A stretch of 64,000 nt of DNA. Source: Crocinitomicaceae bacterium. GTDB lineage: Bacteria; Bacteroidota; Bacteroidia; Flavobacteriales_D; Crocinitomicaceae. Made by a program: the position numbers and the translations under genes. Every line of letters starts with the position of its first letter. Position 1 is the first letter of the stretch. Of the stretch, positions 38,955-49,259 are shown piece by piece. The notes beneath the pieces were generated by a model that searched no databases, had not been told where the DNA came from, and saw only the letters and a list, made by a program, of their open reading frames with translations. The DNA lies in contig JAKVAR010000014.1 in assembly GCA_022447585.1 (NCBI GenBank), positions 1 to 64,000 of the forward strand, in the 5' to 3' direction.

Positions 38955-41387
38955 ATGATGAGATATAATTTTTTAGTTTTAATCATTGTGTGCGGATTCA
39001 TAAATATGTTGAATGCACAAATGTTGATTACAGATGCTGATTTTGATGCGACTAATCCACTTGACTGCGCTACTATAGCCGGAGGTTTGCCTGCGGGGGG
39101 AGCGACGAATTTTACAGATGGACCAACTAACTATTCCTCAAATATGAATGATACAATAGTTTTTTGTCCAGATTTATCTCAAGGATCTAAGGTTGGTATT
39201 TCTTTTGGAACTAATATTGGTTTCGAATGGAATGTTGATGGAACCGATACATTATATGTGTATGACGGAAATAGTACTGCTGCACCTTTAATTGGATCTT
39301 ACAATTCAGTTACTGATCCTTCAAGCTTCTTTGTGCAAGCTTCGTGGAATAATCCGACCGGATGCTTAACATTAGTTTTTGTTTCAGATGGCGCTAATGA
39401 AGGAACAGGATGGGTTGCAAATGTTTCTTGTGGAAATCCATTTCAACCATTTGAACCCCATTTAGAGGCTTATATTAATGGTGTTGGTACTGATGCAATC
39501 AACCCTTCTGATACAGGTTATGTAGATGTTTGTTTTGGAGATTCGATTTTATTTATTGCTAAACCTGATTTCCCGAATTCATTCGAGACTAATGGTTTTG
39601 GATATGAACAAAATGTTGAAAATTGTAGTTTTAACTGGACTATAAGTAATGTAGGTCAATTCACAAATGATAGTTTATGGTTCACACCTCCCGCTAGAAC
39701 AGGTTACTATCTAGACCTAAGAATTACAGATGTTTTTCCACTAAATGATAGAATTACTTGTAAAGTGAGAGTATCTCAATTGCCAAATTTTACCGGTACT
39801 GGCCCTATGGAAGATACGGTTTGCATGGGCATGAATACAAGTTTAGTAGGAGGTGTTACTGCAACAGATACTGTAGGGATTGATATACCCGTTGGATCAT
39901 TAGATATTGGAGGAGTTTTTGCTGAGTTAACCGCTCTTCCTGATGGTAATGGGGTTCAATATGATTCCGATATTGGATTTGCAGGTTTTGGAGATGCAGT
40001 TATCACAAGTGTAAATGATATTGAGCAATTATGTATTGATATCGAACATTCTTACTTGGGAGATTTAGAAATTTCTCTTACCTGTCCAAATGGAACATCG
40101 GTTTCATTGGTTAATGCGTATACTGGTGCGGGTGAAATGACTGCTGGAGGATGTGCGGGAGGAGGAGTCGCTTTAGGGAATGATACGGATGTTGATGGTG
40201 GAGTTCCTGGTTCTCCGGTATGGACTTACTGCTTCTCTGAGTTAAACGCAACTTTAGGGACGATTTGTAATGAATTAGGTAACACTGTGGTTAATGACTA
40301 TGGAAATAATTCTATAGACCCAGCTGGGGTATATCTTCCTGATGGCGGTTTTACCCCGTTAATTGGTTGTCCAATTAGTGGTCCTTGGACTATTACAGTG
40401 CAGGATAATCAAGGTATTGATGATGGTTACATTTTTCAGTGGGGGATTGATTTTAATGCCGCTCTTTATCCGGAGCCAGAGGGGTATCAGAATTCTGTGG
40501 TTTCAGAGGATTGGCAGGATCATCCTACAATCATTTCAGGACAAAATGATACTTTATTAGTAGTTCAACCTGATTCTCCGGGATATTCATATTACGTTTA
40601 TGAAATAACAGATGATTTTGGGTGTGATTATGATACAACGGTAGCTCTTTATGCTTTGCCTCAGCCAATAATCTTTAGTGATACCATTGGGTGTAATCTT
40701 GGTTATTTTGTGAATGGTACAGAATCTTATAATGGCGGTACTTGGTCAGCTTCGGATACTGCTATTTCTTTTTCGCCAAGTGCAGATGTAGAGAATCCAG
40801 CAATTTATACTTCGACACCGGGTGTATATACGATTACATTTACGGATAATGCCTGTAATACTGCTGTTACTGCCGAAATTGATTACCCTCCATATCCTTA
40901 TACCTATTTTACAGATACTACTTTGTGTAATGGTGTTATTTATAACCTAACGGCTCCAAATACAAATGAGTATGAAACCACATATCAATGGGTCAATGGG
41001 CCGGCAGGTGAAACTATTAGTATTTCTGAACCTGGAACTTATACAGTACAGATGAGCAATATTTGTCATTCTGGACAAGACTCAATTGTTGTTGATTATA
41101 GGTTATGTGATATTGATGCTCCAAATGTACTTTCATTAGCAGAAGGTTCGCAGAATTCTTTATGGTATGTTAAAGCGGAAGGTTTAGCAAGCTTTAATTT
41201 GACAATAACGAATCGTTGGGGGAATGTTGTCTATGAGTGTAACAATTCAGATGGAACATGTTATTGGGATGGTAGAAATAAAGGAGGGCTTTTCGTGGAA
41301 GCAGGTACTTATTTTTACATTATTGATGCAACTATTGAAGGTGGAGAAGAGTTACAGAAACATGGTTTCTTAGAAGTTCTTCGTTAA
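38955..41387 (+). CDS. Secreted protein with CUB-like and proprotein-convertase P domain and gliding-motility-type C-terminus
   Basis: SIGNAL + YSSNMNDTIVFCPD...TLYVYDGNSTAAPLIGSY; P-domain IDIEHSYLGDLEISLTCPNGTSVSL; C-term LTITNRWGNVVYEC...YWDGRNKGGLFVEAGTYFYII. Confidence 0.82.
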   Translation: MMRYNFLVLIIVCGFINMLNAQMLITDADFDATNPLDCATIAGGLPAGGATNFTDGPTNYSSNMNDTIVFCPDLSQGSKVGISFGTNIGFEWNVDGTDTLYVYDGNSTAAPLIGSYNSVTDPSSFFVQASWNNPTGCLTLVFVSDGANEGTGWVANVSCGNPFQPFEPHLEAYINGVGTDAINPSDTGYVDVCFGDSILFIAKPDFPNSFETNGFGYEQNVENCSFNWTISNVGQFTNDSLWFTPPARTGYYLDLRITDVFPLNDRITCKVRVSQLPNFTGTGPMEDTVCMGMNTSLVGGVTATDTVGIDIPVGSLDIGGVFAELTALPDGNGVQYDSDIGFAGFGDAVITSVNDIEQLCIDIEHSYLGDLEISLTCPNGTSVSLVNAYTGAGEMTAGGCAGGGVALGNDTDVDGGVPGSPVWTYCFSELNATLGTICNELGNTVVNDYGNNSIDPAGVYLPDGGFTPLIGCPISGPWTITVQDNQGIDDGYIFQWGIDFNAALYPEPEGYQNSVVSEDWQDHPTIISGQNDTLLVVQPDSPGYSYYVYEITDDFGCDYDTTVALYALPQPIIFSDTIGCNLGYFVNGTESYNGGTWSASDTAISFSPSADVENPAIYTSTPGVYTITFTDNACNTAVTAEIDYPPYPYTYFTDTTLCNGVIYNLTAPNTNEYETTYQWVNGPAGETISISEPGTYTVQMSNICHSGQDSIVVDYRLCDIDAPNVLSLAEGSQNSLWYVKAEGLASFNLTITNRWGNVVYECNNSDGTCYWDGRNKGGLFVEAGTYFYIIDATIEGGEELQKHGFLEVLR

Positions 41388-41403
41388 ATAAAATAATTTT
41401 AAA

Positions 41404-41443
41404 TAGACAAAAAGGGTGGCCAATTGGTTACCCTTTTTGTCTA
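41404..41443. terminator. Perfect 14-bp inverted repeat, likely intrinsic terminator
   Basis: tagacaaaaagggt - ggccaattggtt - accctttttgtcta. Confidence 0.75.
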
Positions 41444-41499
41444 TAGATGATTAATATTTTCAATTCATCATTACTTTTATATAAATCAACATATTCAAA

Positions 41500-42489
41500 A
41501 TGAAAAAAATTGGTGTTAACGGCTTTGGTCGTATAGGAAGATATTTTACTCGAATGGCGTTAGATAATTCTAATATCGACATTGCTGTAGTAAATGATTT
41601 AGCAGATATCAATACCCTTGCTCATTTGTTTAAGTACGATAGTGTACATGGAAAATTAAAACACGAGTTTGTGGTTGAAGGAAGTAAGATTCTTTTTTCT
41701 AATGGGAAAGAGATTTGTTTTATTTCGGAGCGAAATCCAGAAAACATTAATTGGTCAGACTTTGATGTCGAGATTGTGTTGGAGGCGACAGGTGTTTTCC
41801 GAACTAAAGAGTTAGCCTCTAAACATTTACTCGGAGGAGCAAGTAAAGTTGTGATTTCTGCTCCTCCTAAAGATGTAGAAACAAGAACAGTTGTTCTGGG
41901 GGTAAATGATGATTTGTTAGAAGATACCGATATTGTTGTATCGAATGCGTCCTGTACAACAAATTCTGCGGCACCTATGGTCATGGTCATGAAAGAGCTC
42001 TGTGAGATTCAAAGTGCATTTATAACAACAGTTCATAGTTATACTTCTGATCAAAGATTGCATGATGCCCCTCACGTTGATTTAAGAAGGGCTAGGGCGG
42101 CAGCTGAATCAATTGTACCAACAACAACTGGAGCGGCTAAAGCATTATCTAAAATCTTTCCGGAGCTAGAAGGGCATATTGGTGGTTGTGGTATTCGTGT
42201 TCCAGTTCCGAATGGATCAATGACAGACCTTACTTTCGTAGTGAAAAATCCGCCTTCAGAAGAAGAGATTAACAATGCAATGAAGAAAGCTTCTAAGGGG
42301 AGTTTGAAAGGAGTGCTAGCTTACACATCTGACCCAATAGTTTCTGTAGATATCATTGGTGAGTCAAATAGTTGTGTTTTTGATTCTTTATTGACTAGTG
42401 TAATTGGCAATATGGTTAAAGTTGTAGGGTGGTATGATAATGAGGCTGGTTATTCCAATCGACTGATAGAGTTGGTGCAAAAATTGTAA
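41500..42489 (+). CDS. gap: Glyceraldehyde-3-phosphate dehydrogenase, type I
   Basis: KIGVNGFGRIGRYFTRMA, SNASCTTNSAAPM, HSYTSDQRLHDAPH, WYDNEAGYSNR. Confidence 0.95.
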   Translation: MKKIGVNGFGRIGRYFTRMALDNSNIDIAVVNDLADINTLAHLFKYDSVHGKLKHEFVVEGSKILFSNGKEICFISERNPENINWSDFDVEIVLEATGVFRTKELASKHLLGGASKVVISAPPKDVETRTVVLGVNDDLLEDTDIVVSNASCTTNSAAPMVMVMKELCEIQSAFITTVHSYTSDQRLHDAPHVDLRRARAAAESIVPTTTGAAKALSKIFPELEGHIGGCGIRVPVPNGSMTDLTFVVKNPPSEEEINNAMKKASKGSLKGVLAYTSDPIVSVDIIGESNSCVFDSLLTSVIGNMVKVVGWYDNEAGYSNRLIELVQKL

Positions 42490-42498
42490 GAAATTCAA

Positions 42499-43941
42499 AT
42501 GAGGAGTTTTTTACTGTTTGTTATATTGTTTTTTGGATTTCAGAAGAATGTTCTTGCGCAAAATTCCTTTGGATCACTTCATAGTAATTATGCTCCAAGC
42601 AATAGTTTGTATCTGAATCCTTCAAATATGTTAGATGCTAAGGTTTGGTTAGATGTCAATATTGTTGGGGCTGGTACATATATTAATAATGATCTGGTTT
42701 ATTTAAAGAACCGAAAGATATTTAATGTGTTTAGAGATGAGGTATCCATAGAGGAAGATGACATATATTATAATCAGAGTCGAAATAATTACCATGCCTA
42801 TAATAGAACTTTTGCGTCATTGCCAAGTGTTGTCTGGAGCCAAGGCGATCATGCACTTGGTTTGTCTTTCGGGGTTCGGAGTTATACTGGATTAAGGAGA
42901 GTACCAGATTTTGTTACAAATTTCATTGAAAATGGTGTTCCTGATTATACGCAGCAACATGATATAGATTATTCTGTGAAAAACTTGAAGTTAGCATCAA
43001 TTACATTTGGTGAAGCCAAGCTCTCTTATGCATATACTTTCTTAAAAAAGAGAAAGAACATGTTTATGGGGGGTATAAGTGTTTCAAAATTCTTTACAAT
43101 TGCCGGAGGGGCATCGAATGTTTATGAGTTTAATTTTAATGTAGATAATGATTCGGTAATTGATGTTGAGATTTTGAATGCAGATGCGATGTTCACGCCA
43201 GAGCCTATTTTTCATGGGAAAGGAGGCTTGGGATTTGATTTAGGTTTTACATTTCAAAGAATGATACGCAGTGCTGATTATTATTACCCAAATAGTTCAA
43301 GATATGGTTGTCGAAAGAATAATTATAAGTATAAAATTGGAGTTTCAATAATTGATATTGGTTCAGTTAAGTTTGATCAAGGTGATTATTTATTTGCGGG
43401 ATACAATTTTGATGATTTTAATTGGCTAAATTATACTGAGACTGATGTAAATGAGGATAATCCATTAGATTTATTTGAAGAGCAAGAGGCTGATATAACT
43501 CAAGGGACTGTTAAAAGAAAAGAAAAGATTAGACTGCCTACATTTATCTCTGCTCAGTTTGATTATAATTTGTGGGATTCTAGAGTCTATATCAATGGAA
43601 CGGTTATTCAGGGGATTAACACGAGTAAAAGGAGGTTCGGATTAAGGCATGCAAATAGTCTTTCGGTTACTCCCCGATTCGAATCTTACTGGTTTGACTT
43701 TGCTTTACCGTTTAGTATGTATGAGTATCAACATCCTCAATTAGGCGCTAGTATGAGGCTTGGGCCATTAACTATAGGAACAGATAAACTGATCAACTGG
43801 ATTTTTAGGTCTGATGTATATGGCGCAGATATATATGTTTATCTAAAAGTACCTCTACATTATCATCCAAAATGCAGAGATAAAGCCAAGATAAATAAAA
43901 GAGGTTGGAAAGACAGGTCTCCAACAAGGTGCACATACTAA
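42499..43941 (+). CDS. DUF5723-like outer-membrane protein
   Basis: Signal peptide; SLYLNPSNMLDAKVWLDVNIVGAGTYINNDLVYL; beta-strand-rich. Confidence 0.6.
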   Translation: MRSFLLFVILFFGFQKNVLAQNSFGSLHSNYAPSNSLYLNPSNMLDAKVWLDVNIVGAGTYINNDLVYLKNRKIFNVFRDEVSIEEDDIYYNQSRNNYHAYNRTFASLPSVVWSQGDHALGLSFGVRSYTGLRRVPDFVTNFIENGVPDYTQQHDIDYSVKNLKLASITFGEAKLSYAYTFLKKRKNMFMGGISVSKFFTIAGGASNVYEFNFNVDNDSVIDVEILNADAMFTPEPIFHGKGGLGFDLGFTFQRMIRSADYYYPNSSRYGCRKNNYKYKIGVSIIDIGSVKFDQGDYLFAGYNFDDFNWLNYTETDVNEDNPLDLFEEQEADITQGTVKRKEKIRLPTFISAQFDYNLWDSRVYINGTVIQGINTSKRRFGLRHANSLSVTPRFESYWFDFALPFSMYEYQHPQLGASMRLGPLTIGTDKLINWIFRSDVYGADIYVYLKVPLHYHPKCRDKAKINKRGWKDRSPTRCTY

Positions 43942-43942
43942 C

Positions 43943-45139
43943 TTACTTCCATTCGTAAACCCACCCATTTGGAGCTACATCCTTTAACGACGAAAGATCA
44001 GATTGCGCCTCTGCTCGTGAAGCAAACGATTTAATACTTACAAGGTTCATGCCTCTTCCTTTTCCAATTTTTACTTGGTATCCTGCCGCGCGCATTTTCT
44101 CACCAAGCCGATCTGCATTTGATTCCGATGTAAACGCTCCAGCAATGATATGGAAAGGTAAGTCTTGATCTGAATTTTGAGTGTTTACTACTTTCTCTAT
44201 GACTTCTTCCTTCGCCGTTTCCTTTTCTTGAGTCATATCCTCTTCTAGTAGATCTTCTGTAGCTTCTTCAAGTATTTCTTCTTCTTCAATAACTTCCTCA
44301 TCGTTTTCATTAGCATCTCCTTTCAACAGTTCCTCCATTTGCTCTAGTTGAGATGTTTCAGAAAGATCGTTTTGCTCCTTTTTGTCAGCTAAAAATGGGA
44401 TGTGCTGTTTGTAATTATCATAATTAACCCCCAGAAAAGTTCCGCCTACCAATAAAAGTAGAATTAGTACTACAAGCATATAGAACCCTGCACCTCGCTT
44501 TTTCTTCTTCTTGTGATCATCTTGTTCTTGTTTCAATTGATCAAGTTTTGCAGCTGTCGCTTTTTTTTCTTCTTTTTCAAGAATGTTTAGTTCTTTTTTT
44601 TCCGTTTTCGGAGGGGTATATGTGTTCTCTATTTTTGGTTTTACTTCTTCCGTCGGTTTTTTGATAGAAATTGTGCTTTCTGGTTGCTTTTTCTCAGTTT
44701 TAACTTCTTCTTTTACCTCTTCAGTCTTTTTTTCTTCGTTCGGAGTTGGAGGGGTAAGGATGTTGTCTTCTTCTTTGCTCTCTTCTACAATTAGAGTTGG
44801 AGGAGTGCTCTCTTCCGAAGGGTGCATTGCTGCCCAGCTTTTAAAATCTACTTCTCCGTCATTTTTGTAGAATGAACCAAATTGATACATGTCGTAGGAT
44901 TCTCCCTTGTCAAGTTCCAAATGAATTTCTCGAACGTATTTAGCAACAAGGTTCTTTGCTTCATTCTCATCCATTCCTTCTTTTTCCGAGATGTAAGACG
45001 TTAATTTTCCATCATCATGTTTAAGGTAGGACATAAACATAATCTCTCCTTTGTTAGAATTTGTAATGGTCAATGCTCCGAGTCCCGGAATTATAATTGT
45101 GTTGACGTCTTTAAGGATTTCTAATAGATACTTGTCCAT
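43943..45139 (-). CDS. HU-CCDC81-like and SPOR domain protein
   Basis: N-term NTIIIPGLGALTITNSN...MYQFGSFYKND; central acidic/KE-rich linker and TM; C-term PFHIIAGAFTSESNADRLGEKMRAAGYQVKIG. Confidence 0.82.
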   Translation of the reverse strand: MDKYLLEILKDVNTIIIPGLGALTITNSNKGEIMFMSYLKHDDGKLTSYISEKEGMDENEAKNLVAKYVREIHLELDKGESYDMYQFGSFYKNDGEVDFKSWAAMHPSEESTPPTLIVEESKEEDNILTPPTPNEEKKTEEVKEEVKTEKKQPESTISIKKPTEEVKPKIENTYTPPKTEKKELNILEKEEKKATAAKLDQLKQEQDDHKKKKKRGAGFYMLVVLILLLLVGGTFLGVNYDNYKQHIPFLADKKEQNDLSETSQLEQMEELLKGDANENDEEVIEEEEILEEATEDLLEEDMTQEKETAKEEVIEKVVNTQNSDQDLPFHIIAGAFTSESNADRLGEKMRAAGYQVKIGKGRGMNLVSIKSFASRAEAQSDLSSLKDVAPNGWVYEWK

Positions 45140-45174
45140 TGGTTAAGTTTTAGGGAAGTGGAAGATACAAAAAA

Positions 45175-46029
45175 TCAAAATAACTCTGAAAATTTGAATG
45201 TCTCTTTAAGTCGGATTCCTTTTTCTGTTTTTTGTAATGTACAGCATTCACTTGCGATATCATGTTCCAAAAACAAAATGTAATTGTTTTTTTCAGCTGT
45301 TTTTAGGAATTTTTCTTTTTCAGAAAGTGTGATTAATGGTCGTGTATCATATCCCATAACATATGGAATCGGTATATGACCTGTACTTGGGAGAAGGTCG
45401 GCCATAAAAACCATTGTTTGGTTTTTATAATGGATGTGCGGAATCATCATACTTTCTGTATGTCCATCAACGAAAAGCACATCAAAATTGTTGAATACAT
45501 TTTTAGTGAAATCACCTTGTCGATCGACAAATTTCAATTGTCCACTTTGTTGAATAGGAAGTATGTTTTCCTTTAAAAAGGATGCTTTTTCTCTAGCGTT
45601 CGGTTCAGTAGCCCATTGCCAATGCTTTTCAGTGCTCCAGTATATTGCGTTCTTAAACACTGGTTCAAATCCAGTTCTGTCTTTGTTCCATTTAATAGCT
45701 CCGCCGCAATGATCAAAATGCAAATGAGTTAGAAATACATCTGTTATGTCATCAACAGAAAAACCAAGTTTATTTAAGTTGGGTTCAAGGCTGTTTTCAT
45801 CCGATAGATAATAGTGAGAGAAGAATTTTTCTGATTGCTTATCACCGATTCCAGTATCTACTAGTATTAAACGATCGCCATCTTCAATTAATAACGATCT
45901 CATTGTCCAATCACACATGTTTTTGGCATCTGCTGGGTTGGTTCTTTCCCAAAGAGATTTAGGGACAACACCAAACATAGCGCCGCCGTCTAGTTTGAAA
46001 TTCCCTGTATTGAGCGGGTGTATTATCAT
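45175..46029 (-). CDS. MBL-fold metallo-hydrolase
   Basis: LVDTGIGDK, THLHFDHCGGAI, VDGHTESMMIPHIHY. Confidence 0.92.
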   Translation of the reverse strand: MIIHPLNTGNFKLDGGAMFGVVPKSLWERTNPADAKNMCDWTMRSLLIEDGDRLILVDTGIGDKQSEKFFSHYYLSDENSLEPNLNKLGFSVDDITDVFLTHLHFDHCGGAIKWNKDRTGFEPVFKNAIYWSTEKHWQWATEPNAREKASFLKENILPIQQSGQLKFVDRQGDFTKNVFNNFDVLFVDGHTESMMIPHIHYKNQTMVFMADLLPSTGHIPIPYVMGYDTRPLITLSEKEKFLKTAEKNNYILFLEHDIASECCTLQKTEKGIRLKETFKFSELF

Positions 46030-46045
46030 GATATTTCTAATTTAA

Positions 46046-46912
46046 TCAGTTTGCAATATACAAAGTTGTTATGGCTAATATTGCAGCAATCAAACCTAAT
46101 ATTTTTTTGGGTGTTTTGTTTTCTTTAAATACGATAAATCCAACTAGGGCGGAGCAAAGAACAACCGATACATTTGTAATTGCTAAGACTGTTGAATCAG
46201 TCCATCCAGTGGTTCTATATGAAAGCAGTAGTAGGTAGATCGAGAAATAGTTTGGTATGCCTAAGATGATGCCGGCTAATACGTTTTTGAAAGCTAAAAA
46301 CATTTTTTTTTGAATGATCCTAACAATAAGGATTAGGCTTCCAATGATACCAGCTGCTCCAAGTCCTAAGGCAGTAAAGATTGATGGTGTCATTTCTCCT
46401 AATGTGTTTTTTTGAATGTAATTGAGTAAGAAGTCTAATCCACCGCTTCCAATAAATAGCAAGCCTAACATCCAGGTAGCATTTACTTTACTAGATTTTT
46501 TTTTATCCGGGGAAGACACCAGAAATACGCCGATGAATGCCAGAATGATTCCGATTAACTTAAGCAGAGATAGGTTCTCGGAATAGCCTATCATCATTAG
46601 TATAAGTGATATTGCCATACTCATTTTTACGGCAATTGAGGTTGAGGCTACACCATTTGCCTGTGAGCTTCTACCCATAATGAAGAATAAACCAATAAAC
46701 ATGAATGCACTTATGATTACAAATGGAATCCAGTTTCGATTTTCAAATGAACTACTATTCCATTCATTACCATACAATGCGAAACCAATAATAGCTGCCG
46801 TAAAGTAGTTGAAAACAATAGCTTGAAATGTGTCAATTTTTAATTTGTCAAAGTATTTGAAGATAACAAATATTAGTGTTGATGAGCAAACGGATAGTAG
46901 TAATGGAATCAT
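46046..46912 (-). CDS. EamA/DMT-family transporter
   Basis: Ten-TM hydrophobic pattern, LIGIILAFIGVFLVSSPDKK. Confidence 0.8.
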   Translation of the reverse strand: MIPLLLSVCSSTLIFVIFKYFDKLKIDTFQAIVFNYFTAAIIGFALYGNEWNSSSFENRNWIPFVIISAFMFIGLFFIMGRSSQANGVASTSIAVKMSMAISLILMMIGYSENLSLLKLIGIILAFIGVFLVSSPDKKKSSKVNATWMLGLLFIGSGGLDFLLNYIQKNTLGEMTPSIFTALGLGAAGIIGSLILIVRIIQKKMFLAFKNVLAGIILGIPNYFSIYLLLLSYRTTGWTDSTVLAITNVSVVLCSALVGFIVFKENKTPKKILGLIAAILAITTLYIAN

Positions 46913-47928
46913 ACCTTGAAATAAGTTTTTATCGTATCATCAAAGAACGATTTTGACTCTGTGTGTTCATAATTGAATGTTGGCGCAAGTGTTCCTTCTT
47001 TTATATCTTCCTTTCCCGTAATAATAATAGCTTCATCCCAAAGTTCATCCTCAATGAATGAATCTAGAGTAGCTTTTCCTCCTTCAATAAGCACAGAGTT
47101 AATTCCTAATTCAAACAAGGTTTCGCAAATAGTTTTTGGTGAAATTATATTCAGTTGAATCCAACTTTTATTATCTTTTTGATCTGTTTTTAAAGTGTTT
47201 AAGATAATCGTTTTCGAGTCATTATTAAAGAGAGCTTTGTCTTTAGATAGTTTAAGTTCGGGATCAATAACAATTCGAATGGGGTTTGCTCCTTTTACTG
47301 CTCTAACTGTTAGTGAAGGGTTGTCATGTTCTGCCGTTTTTCTTCCGACTAAAATCGCTTGAGTCTCACTACGGATTTTATGAACAACACTTTGCGTCTC
47401 AGGACCCGAAATCCAGTGTTGTTTATTGTCTTTGTCAATGAAACCGTCTGGAGATTGAGCCCATTTTAAAGTGATATACGGTCTCTTTTTTTCATGAAAA
47501 CAGAAGAAATGTTTATTGAGATCAAGACATTCCTTTTCAAGAATTCCGAGTTTTACTTCAATGCCCTGTTCTTCAAGCATTTTTATCCCTTTTCCATTTA
47601 CTTCTGAAAACGTGTCAAAGCTTCCAATCACCACACGTTTAAACTTTTTCTCGATGAGTAATAAGGCACAGGGAGGTGTTTTTCCAAAATGAGCGCATGG
47701 TTCTAGAGAGACATATATAGTTGCATCTTTTAAAAGTGAAGTTTCTTTAACGCTGTTCACAGCATTTACTTCTGCATGCGCGAAACCGTATTTTTCATGA
47801 TAACCTTCTCCGATGATTCTATCGTTATGTACTATTACTGCCCCAACCAATGGGTTAGGTGCTACACGTCCTTTTCCAAGCTTGGCAAGTTGGATACAAC
47901 GTTTCATGAAGAATTCATCGTTATGCAT
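46909..47928 (-). CDS. ribD: Bifunctional riboflavin deaminase/reductase
   Basis: GRVAPNPLVGAVIV, HAEVNAVN, YVSLEPCAHFGKTPPCALLLIE, ISGPETQSVVHKIRSETQAILVGRKTAEHDNPSLTVR. Confidence 0.95.
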   Translation of the reverse strand: MHNDEFFMKRCIQLAKLGKGRVAPNPLVGAVIVHNDRIIGEGYHEKYGFAHAEVNAVNSVKETSLLKDATIYVSLEPCAHFGKTPPCALLLIEKKFKRVVIGSFDTFSEVNGKGIKMLEEQGIEVKLGILEKECLDLNKHFFCFHEKKRPYITLKWAQSPDGFIDKDNKQHWISGPETQSVVHKIRSETQAILVGRKTAEHDNPSLTVRAVKGANPIRIVIDPELKLSKDKALFNNDSKTIILNTLKTDQKDNKSWIQLNIISPKTICETLFELGINSVLIEGGKATLDSFIEDELWDEAIIITGKEDIKEGTLAPTFNYEHTESKSFFDDTIKTYFKV

Positions 47929-47981
47929 AGAACGAAGATAAAGTTTAGGATTTAAAGGTTATCAATTTCTTTTATATTTTC

Positions 47982-49256
47982 GTGGGCATGAATACACTTA
48001 CTACAAAAAGCAAATTCAAGTATTTATTTAGTTTGCCAGTTATTGTTGCTGCTCTCGGTTATTTTGTGGATATATACGATTTAACACTTTTCGGAATTGT
48101 TCGTGTCGATAGTTTGAAAGATTTGGGGTTAGATATTGACCATGCTGGATCTTTAATATTGAATTGGCAAATGTTTGGACTTTTACTTGGGGGAATTCTT
48201 TGGGGGGTATTCGGAGATAAGAAAGGTAGGCTTTCGGTACTTTTTGGATCTATTTTGGTCTACTCACTGGCTAATGTAGCCTGTGGGTTTCTTCCTCAAA
48301 TGCAGTTTATGGACACTACTGTGCTTTATTGTATACTAAGGTTTATAGCTGGAGTTGGTTTAGCTGGAGAGTTGGGAGCAGGGATTACATTAGTGTCAGA
48401 GTCTTTACCAAAAGAACTAAGAGCAATAGGAACTTCTTTGGTTGCAGGATTTGGTTTGTTAGGAGCTGTTGTAGCTAAATTAACAGTTGGGTTTTCTGGT
48501 GATTGGACAGTGACTTACTTTATTGGTGGTGGTCTTGGATTAGCCTTGTTGTTGCTAAGAGTCGGGGTTGTAGAGTCAGGAATTTATAAAGAGGTTAAGA
48601 CGAATCTGAATGTGAAGAAAGGGAATTTTATTTCCTTTTTTACGAATTACTCGAGGTTTGTTAAGTACGTGAAGTGTATTGCGATAGGTTTGCCAACTTG
48701 GTTTTGTATTGGAATTTTTGCCTTTTTTGGAAATCAATTTGCTGAGCCTTTGAGTATCAATGGTGAAATTGATCCTGGTGCTTGTATTATGTGGGCCTAT
48801 ATTGGAATCTCTGTCGGAGATTTCGCAAGTGGTTTTTTAAGTCACCTTTTAAATTCAAGAAAAAAAGCAATTTTTTGGATGTTAATGTTTACCCTTCTCG
48901 GTGTCGTGTTGTTGATTTCCGGTGCGGCCAACTCTGTTAATATGTATTACTTTTTTATGGCTTGGTTGGGATTAGGTACTGGGTATTGGGCCATGTTTGT
49001 TACTGTTGGAGCAGAGCAATTCGGAACGAATATTCGATCTACTGCGGCAACTACTATACCTAATATGGTTAGAGGTAGCTTGCCCTTGATGGTTATTCTC
49101 TTTAACTATGTTAAGAGTGATGTTTTTAATGACTCGAACCATGGCGTGCTGGTGGCGGCAATAGTGGTAGGTGTGATTTCTTTCGCTTTATCTATTTATT
49201 CCACCTTGACTATAGAAGAAACGCATAATAAAGATCTTGATTTTATTGAAGAGTAG
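47982..49256 (+). CDS. MFS transporter
   Basis: 12-TM pattern, GGILWGVFGDKKGRLSVLFGSI, FIAGVGLAGELGAGITLVSESLP. Confidence 0.87.
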   Translation: MGMNTLTTKSKFKYLFSLPVIVAALGYFVDIYDLTLFGIVRVDSLKDLGLDIDHAGSLILNWQMFGLLLGGILWGVFGDKKGRLSVLFGSILVYSLANVACGFLPQMQFMDTTVLYCILRFIAGVGLAGELGAGITLVSESLPKELRAIGTSLVAGFGLLGAVVAKLTVGFSGDWTVTYFIGGGLGLALLLLRVGVVESGIYKEVKTNLNVKKGNFISFFTNYSRFVKYVKCIAIGLPTWFCIGIFAFFGNQFAEPLSINGEIDPGACIMWAYIGISVGDFASGFLSHLLNSRKKAIFWMLMFTLLGVVLLISGAANSVNMYYFFMAWLGLGTGYWAMFVTVGAEQFGTNIRSTAATTIPNMVRGSLPLMVILFNYVKSDVFNDSNHGVLVAAIVVGVISFALSIYSTLTIEETHNKDLDFIEE

Positions 49257-49259
49257 GTT

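Noticed and set aside
44160-44800. Low-complexity E/K-rich tract, considered as a DNA repeat array
   Set aside because: It is the acidic/basic linker of the HU-CCDC81/SPOR protein; no exact tandem unit.
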